Shown here: in pieces, positions 60,795-64,000 of the stretch
How positions within the stretch are numbered: position 1 is the stretch's first letter
How the letters are laid out: each line of letters opens with the position of its first letter
Made by a program: the position numbers and the translations under genes
Notes under the pieces: model-generated
The model's input: only the letters and a program-made list of their open reading frames with translations
Database searches by the model: none
What the model was told of the DNA's origin: nothing
From: Marinibaculum pumilum
GTDB taxonomy: Bacteria > Pseudomonadota > Alphaproteobacteria > Ferrovibrionales > Ferrovibrionaceae
DNA length: 64,000 nucleotides
Reading direction: 5' to 3'
Assembly: GCF_042646425.1 (NCBI RefSeq)
Contig: NZ_JBHRTR010000031.1
Location: forward strand, 186,001-250,000

Positions 60795-62120
60795 ATGACA
60801 CTGACCCCTGTCCGGTGGCTGCGACCGGCTGCCTGCCTCACCCTGATGGCGGCGGTCCTGGCACCGTTCGCCGCCGACCCGGCAAGGGCACAGGTCACGG
60901 CGGGCTACTCCATCGAGTTCGAGCTGCCCACCTTCCCCTTCAAGAAGGCAATGAACGCCCGCTTCCGGCCGGATCTCGACCCCCTGGTGGACGAGATCTC
61001 GCGCCGGCAGGAGGCGGGCGACGACGTGACCTGCTCACTGCAGATCTATCGCGAGGCGCATTGGCTGGTGAACTACACGCCCGATGCGGAGCGGGCAAAG
61101 AAGCGGATCGCCGACCTGGAGGAGAGCCTGAAGGAGAAGGACCAGTCCTGGGCGCTGGAGCAGACCGAGAGCGACGGCTCCTGGGGCGCCTGCTACGACG
61201 CCTGGTTCTTCCGTCTGCAGGCCTCGGTGGATCCGCTGAAGCGCCTGCAGGGGGAGGGGCAGCAGCCGAAATACCCGCTGAAATTCCTGCAGCCGGTGAA
61301 CGAACCGAAGAAGCTTACCGACATGCTGGAGGAGATGAAGATCTCCGACATCGATGCCGGCGAGGCGAACCGGCGGCGGGAGCTGAACATGGTGGTGACC
61401 GCCATGGGGCAGCTTCTGTTCCTGGACTATCTGGCGCCGATGCTGCCGGCGGACTATCCCCGCGAGCAGGTCGCGCAGGGCCTGCGCGACTACATGGACA
61501 ATGACTGGCAGAACAAGGACACGGGGTACTGGGGCGCCTGGTACCTGCAGAACGGCGAGCTAGTGAAGACCGACGATCTGAGTGTGACCTTCCACATCAT
61601 TTCCTACCGCCGTGGCGACGTGAAGATGCTCGACCAGCTGGTGGACACCACCTTCAGCCTGCGGGAGACGAAATACCCCTATGGCTGGCAGGACCGCGGC
61701 ACGACGAACAACCACCACAACTACGACGTGGCGACGATCCTGAAGTACGGCTGGCCGGCGATGGACTATATCCAGCGGTCCCGCGCCAGCGCCGAGATCG
61801 GCATCATGCTGGCGCGCAGCCTGCGCCTGACCCTGGACGGGCAGGGCCGGTTCTACACCGACGCCTACGACAATATCGGCGATGCCTACTATTTCGGCGT
61901 CTCGTTCCTCGACGTCGCCGGCTATTTCGACCCGTCGAAGCGGTTCTGGGCGCAGAAGCTCAAATTCCCCGAATCCCGGAACCTGAAGCAGCGCCTGATC
62001 GCGAACATGAAGGCCCTGGACAGCGAGGACCCGATGATCCTGCTGGCTCTCCAGAAGCTGGGCGTGGATACGACAGGCGATGGTGCCGCGGCGGGCGACG
62101 ACCCGGGGTCGTCCGACTAG
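60795..62120 (+). CDS. Secreted protein of unknown function
   Basis: A 441-residue protein with a signal peptide (MTLTPVRWLRPAACLTLMAAVLAPFAADPARAQ). The mature part has many aromatic residues and helical segments: LVNYTPDAERAKKRIADLEESLKEKDQSW, GYWGAWYLQNGELVKTDDLSVTFHIISYRRGD and DRGTTNNHHNYDVATILKYGWPAMDYIQRSR, a pattern that suggests an alpha/alpha barrel, although I do not recognise the family. It follows the orphan binding protein by 12 bases, so the two are likely co-transcribed. AGGAG precedes ATG 60795 by nine bases (GTG 60789 possible). Its TAG stop lies in the end of a palindromic element. Confidence 0.7.
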   Translation: MTLTPVRWLRPAACLTLMAAVLAPFAADPARAQVTAGYSIEFELPTFPFKKAMNARFRPDLDPLVDEISRRQEAGDDVTCSLQIYREAHWLVNYTPDAERAKKRIADLEESLKEKDQSWALEQTESDGSWGACYDAWFFRLQASVDPLKRLQGEGQQPKYPLKFLQPVNEPKKLTDMLEEMKISDIDAGEANRRRELNMVVTAMGQLLFLDYLAPMLPADYPREQVAQGLRDYMDNDWQNKDTGYWGAWYLQNGELVKTDDLSVTFHIISYRRGDVKMLDQLVDTTFSLRETKYPYGWQDRGTTNNHHNYDVATILKYGWPAMDYIQRSRASAEIGIMLARSLRLTLDGQGRFYTDAYDNIGDAYYFGVSFLDVAGYFDPSKRFWAQKLKFPESRNLKQRLIANMKALDSEDPMILLALQKLGVDTTGDGAAAGDDPGSSD

Positions 62121-62302
62121 AGCGGCATCCGGCTATAGGGTTCCCATCTTTGGTAGAAGCGTAGTCGTTCTCGGGCTTGACCCGAAAACCCATTCCGCAA
62201 CCCGGTCAGCAGCTGGGAGGCTGGCGGAATGGATCCCCGATCAAGTCGGAGATGACGATTGTGTATGTGTCGCCGCTTCCATCTGTTCCGGGACCGCTCT
62301 AG
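62117..62302. repeat. 186-bp palindromic intergenic element (MITE/REP-like)
   Basis: The ends are a perfect 9-bp inverted repeat, CTAGAGCGG (62117-62125) and CCGCTCTAG (62294-62302). Inside are a second inverted repeat, CCATTCCGC (62190-62198) and GCGGAATGG (62224-62232), a TCGGGCTTGACCCGA dyad and TGGATCCCCGATCAAGTCGGAGATGACGA, a type of sequence scattered between genes in many Alphaproteobacteria. It lies between convergent genes; the terminal TAG at either end is the stop codon of the neighbour. Confidence 0.75.
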
Positions 62303-62772
62303 AAGTCCGCCTGGCCCGAAGGAATGGCCGCCATATGGGCGGCGAGCCATTCCTTCGGGGTCAGCACGGTAACCGGCAGTGACTGCCGCACCGACAGCAG
62401 GTCGGAGTCGCTGCTGATCAGGGTGGCCCCGGCGATCTGGGCCAGAGCCGCGAACTTGCGGTCCGACGGGTCCGGCACCACCGCGAAGACGGCGGGCGGG
62501 GCGCCGGACTCGAACGCGCATCCATCCTCGAACAGGCGCTCCGCGATGGTGGGGTCGAGCCGGGGGATCTGTCTCAGGACATGGCGGGTTTCGGCGCGGG
62601 TATCCGCATTCCAGGCCAGCCGGAGCCGGCCGTCCGCAGCCAGCGACACGATCCGGCCGCTGGCGCTGCCGGAATTGAAGCCGGCGGCCACGAAGACGTT
62701 GGTGTCGAGTACGACCAGCGGCGCGGCGGCCGGACAGGCCCCGTCCGCCGGTGCCTGCCCGGACGCGTCCAA
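62299..62772 (-). CDS. PIN-domain protein (putative toxin-like nuclease)
   Basis: A 157-residue protein: APLVVLDTNVFVAAGFNSGSASGRIVSL gives the first acidic residues of the PIN nuclease site, and IAGATLISSDSDLLSVRQSLPVTVLTPKEWLA gives the later acidic residues, with PDPSDRKFAALA between. No antitoxin gene is adjacent. The start appears to be TTG at 62772, since no ATG or GTG gives a complete PIN fold. The stop TAG is at the tip of the palindromic element, so the last residues may be affected by its insertion. Confidence 0.7.
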   Translation of the reverse strand: MDASGQAPADGACPAAAPLVVLDTNVFVAAGFNSGSASGRIVSLAADGRLRLAWNADTRAETRHVLRQIPRLDPTIAERLFEDGCAFESGAPPAVFAVVPDPSDRKFAALAQIAGATLISSDSDLLSVRQSLPVTVLTPKEWLAAHMAAIPSGQADF

Positions 62773-62786
62773 ACCGCGGCGGTCCG

Positions 62787-63098
62787 CTAGTCGGCGGCCT
62801 GCTGTCCCTTGTCGTCGGCGCCGGCAGTCTCCAGCGCCTTGATGCGGCGTTCCAGCTTGGACATGCGCGAGTCCATCTGGGCGATGTCGATCGCGGAGCG
62901 CTCGGTGTCCACCGCCAGGGAGACGACGATGTTCTGCAACGCCCAGAGCGTGCCCTCCGCCCGGGCGAACAAGAGGTCGTTGAGGGTGTAGTCGCTGTCA
63001 TCCTCGCTGACCGGTTCGTCGCCCAGCGCCGGCAGGGTCGCGCCGATCCCAAGGCCGAGCAGGATGCCCGCCGTCAGGGTCAGAATGGTCCGTCGCAT
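62787..63098 (-). CDS. Small exported coiled-coil protein of unknown function
   Basis: A 103-residue protein with a signal-like N-terminus (MRRTILTLTAGILLGLGIGATLPALGDE) and a C-terminal coiled-coil segment (AIDIAQMDSRMSKLERRIKALETAGADD). Probably periplasmic or membrane-anchored. GGGAGGATG precedes the ATG at 63098. I do not recognise a family. It ends 14 bases before the PIN gene start and may be co-transcribed with it. Confidence 0.65.
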   Translation of the reverse strand: MRRTILTLTAGILLGLGIGATLPALGDEPVSEDDSDYTLNDLLFARAEGTLWALQNIVVSLAVDTERSAIDIAQMDSRMSKLERRIKALETAGADDKGQQAAD

Positions 63099-63216
63099 CG
63101 CATCCTCCCGCGCCGGGGATGGTCCCGGGCGCACCGATTGGTCCCTGCCGGCCATTCTGCGGATCGTCGGCCGCGGGACAAGGGGGTGTCGCCGCCGGGC
63201 GGTTGCCGGGCGGCCC

Positions 63217-64000
63217 TCAGTCCAGCTGGAAGAGCAGGGATTTCAGGTAGGCCGTCTCCGGCAGGGCGACATGGACCGGATGGTCCGCCGACGCGCCGGC
63301 CGCCTGCAGCAGCCGGCCGCCGCGGCCGGCCAGTTGCAGGCCGCGGCCGACTTCCTCCGCGAAGCGGTCCGGCTCCACGGCATGGCTGCAGGAGGCGATG
63401 AACAGGAAGCCGCCGGGCTGGACGCGGTCGGCCGCCAGGCGGGCCAGCTTGCGATAGGCCTTGGCGGCGGTCGGCACGTCCTTGCGGGAGCGCGCGAAGG
63501 GCGGCGGGTCCGCGATCACCATCCCGAAGCGGCGGCCGTCCTGCGCCAGGGCGGCCAGGGCCTGAAACGCCTCCTGACGGTGGAAGGAGACCTGGTCGCC
63601 GAAGCCGTTGGCGGCGGCCGCCGCCCTGGCCAGCTCAAGCGCGGGGGCGGAAGAATCGATCCCGATGACCGCCGCCGCGCCGCCGGCTGCGGCATGCAGG
63701 GCGAAGCCGCCGGAATGGCAGTACAGGTCCAGCACCTCCAGGTCGCGGGCCAGGCGGCCGGCCATGATCCTGTTGTCGCGCTGGTCGTGGTACCAGCCGG
63801 TCTTCTGCCCGGCCATCGGGTCGGCATGGAAGGTGACGCCGTTCTCCTGCAGGGTCACCGGACCGCCGGTACTGCCATGTGCGATGCTGGCCGGCAGCGG
63901 CGGCAGACCCTCGCGATGTCGCGCCGTCTCGTCGCCTCGCAGGATCACGCAGGCGGCGCCCGATTGCGCCGCGACGGCAGCCACCACCGCGTCCCGCAGC
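63217..64000 (-). CDS. Class I SAM-dependent rRNA methyltransferase, RlmI-like (5' end outside window)
   Basis: The C-terminal 261 codons of a 23S rRNA cytosine-C5 methyltransferase. Substrate-interaction motif GQKTGWYHDQRDNR, SAM-binding loop VLDLYCHSGGFALHAAAGG, and catalytic DPPPFARSRKD are present, with the second Cys region in FLFIASCSHAVEPDRF. The frame is open to the window edge. Cytoplasmic. RlmI methylates C1962 of 23S rRNA; orthology is suggested by motif order only. Confidence 0.85.
   Translation of the reverse strand, partial: LRDAVVAAVAAQSGAACVILRGDETARHREGLPPLPASIAHGSTGGPVTLQENGVTFHADPMAGQKTGWYHDQRDNRIMAGRLARDLEVLDLYCHSGGFALHAAAGGAAAVIGIDSSAPALELARAAAAANGFGDQVSFHRQEAFQALAALAQDGRRFGMVIADPPPFARSRKDVPTAAKAYRKLARLAADRVQPGGFLFIASCSHAVEPDRFAEEVGRGLQLAGRGGRLLQAAGASADHPVHVALPETAYLKSLLFQLD

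Noticed and set aside
62299..62772. PIN protein as a toxin-antitoxin pair
   Set aside because: No small antitoxin-like gene precedes it; the neighbour upstream is an exported coiled-coil protein.

Overview
The window is 64 kb of very GC-rich chromosomal DNA from an alphaproteobacterium, probably Rhodospirillales-like. The evidence is the phyR-ecfG-nepR general stress response locus (found only in Alphaproteobacteria), a HWE-type histidine kinase, two PAS_5-type proteins, paired half-size ArsP_1-type permeases, and the codon bias. I see no rRNA, tRNA, CRISPR array, transposase, integrase or phage gene. No gene-free stretch exceeds 300 bases. One 129-base run of N (36921-37049) interrupts a dehydrogenase gene.

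Layout. 1-3423: a LigB-type extradiol dioxygenase and a partial dehydrogenase, divergent from a carboxylesterase. 3553-14376: permease pair, HWE kinase, DUF2189 protein, LOG-family protein, YHS protein, amine oxidase, MFS transporter and a large MscS channel. 14659-25837: a PAS_5 protein, then a PotDBCA-like ABC importer followed by a three-subunit molybdenum hydroxylase, an amidase and a convergent LysR regulator; this looks like an uptake and oxidation module. 26001-30624: a Tat-exported protein, MFS transporter, glutathione peroxidase and an amidoligase/glutamine-amidotransferase pair. 30725-38400: a catabolic operon with Rieske dioxygenase, acyl-CoA synthetase, cysteine-less thiolase, DUF35-pseudo-SDR fusion, SDR and cyclase-family hydrolase. 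38434-48782: a PAS_5 protein, a lipoprotein, a five-gene CoA-thioester operon (two crotonases, CoA-transferase, CoA ligase, HMG-CoA-lyase-like), a divergent enolase-superfamily enzyme, a MarR regulator, and two intradiol dioxygenase subunits. 48808-54233: ExoD, DUF2254, small proteins, a Crp-type regulator and a phospholipase D. 54474-57336: the general stress response locus and small envelope genes. 57449-64000: Fe-dependent alcohol dehydrogenase, peptide-type solute-binding protein, an unknown secreted protein, a PIN protein and a partial rRNA methyltransferase.

Two regulatory threads tie distant parts together. First, exact GGAAC-N16/17-CGTT promoters (the EcfG consensus) precede phyR, the DUF1328 gene, the amidoligase pair, a small hydrophilic protein and exoD; two paralogous lipoproteins have one-mismatch versions. 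Second, a 17-bp palindrome of the type GTTTGACATCGTCAAAC lies between the divergent catabolic operons at 45.4 kb and recurs, as two related tandem copies, between the divergent genes at 1.9 kb. A weaker form overlaps the promoter of the neighbouring marR and intradiol dioxygenase genes. This suggests one MarR regulon for aromatic catabolism.

The most unusual content is the 34-37 kb block (Cys-less thiolase plus DUF35 fused to an apparently dead SDR), the stress-controlled amidoligase pair, and a 186-bp palindromic element at 62117-62302 whose ends supply the stop codons of both flanking genes.
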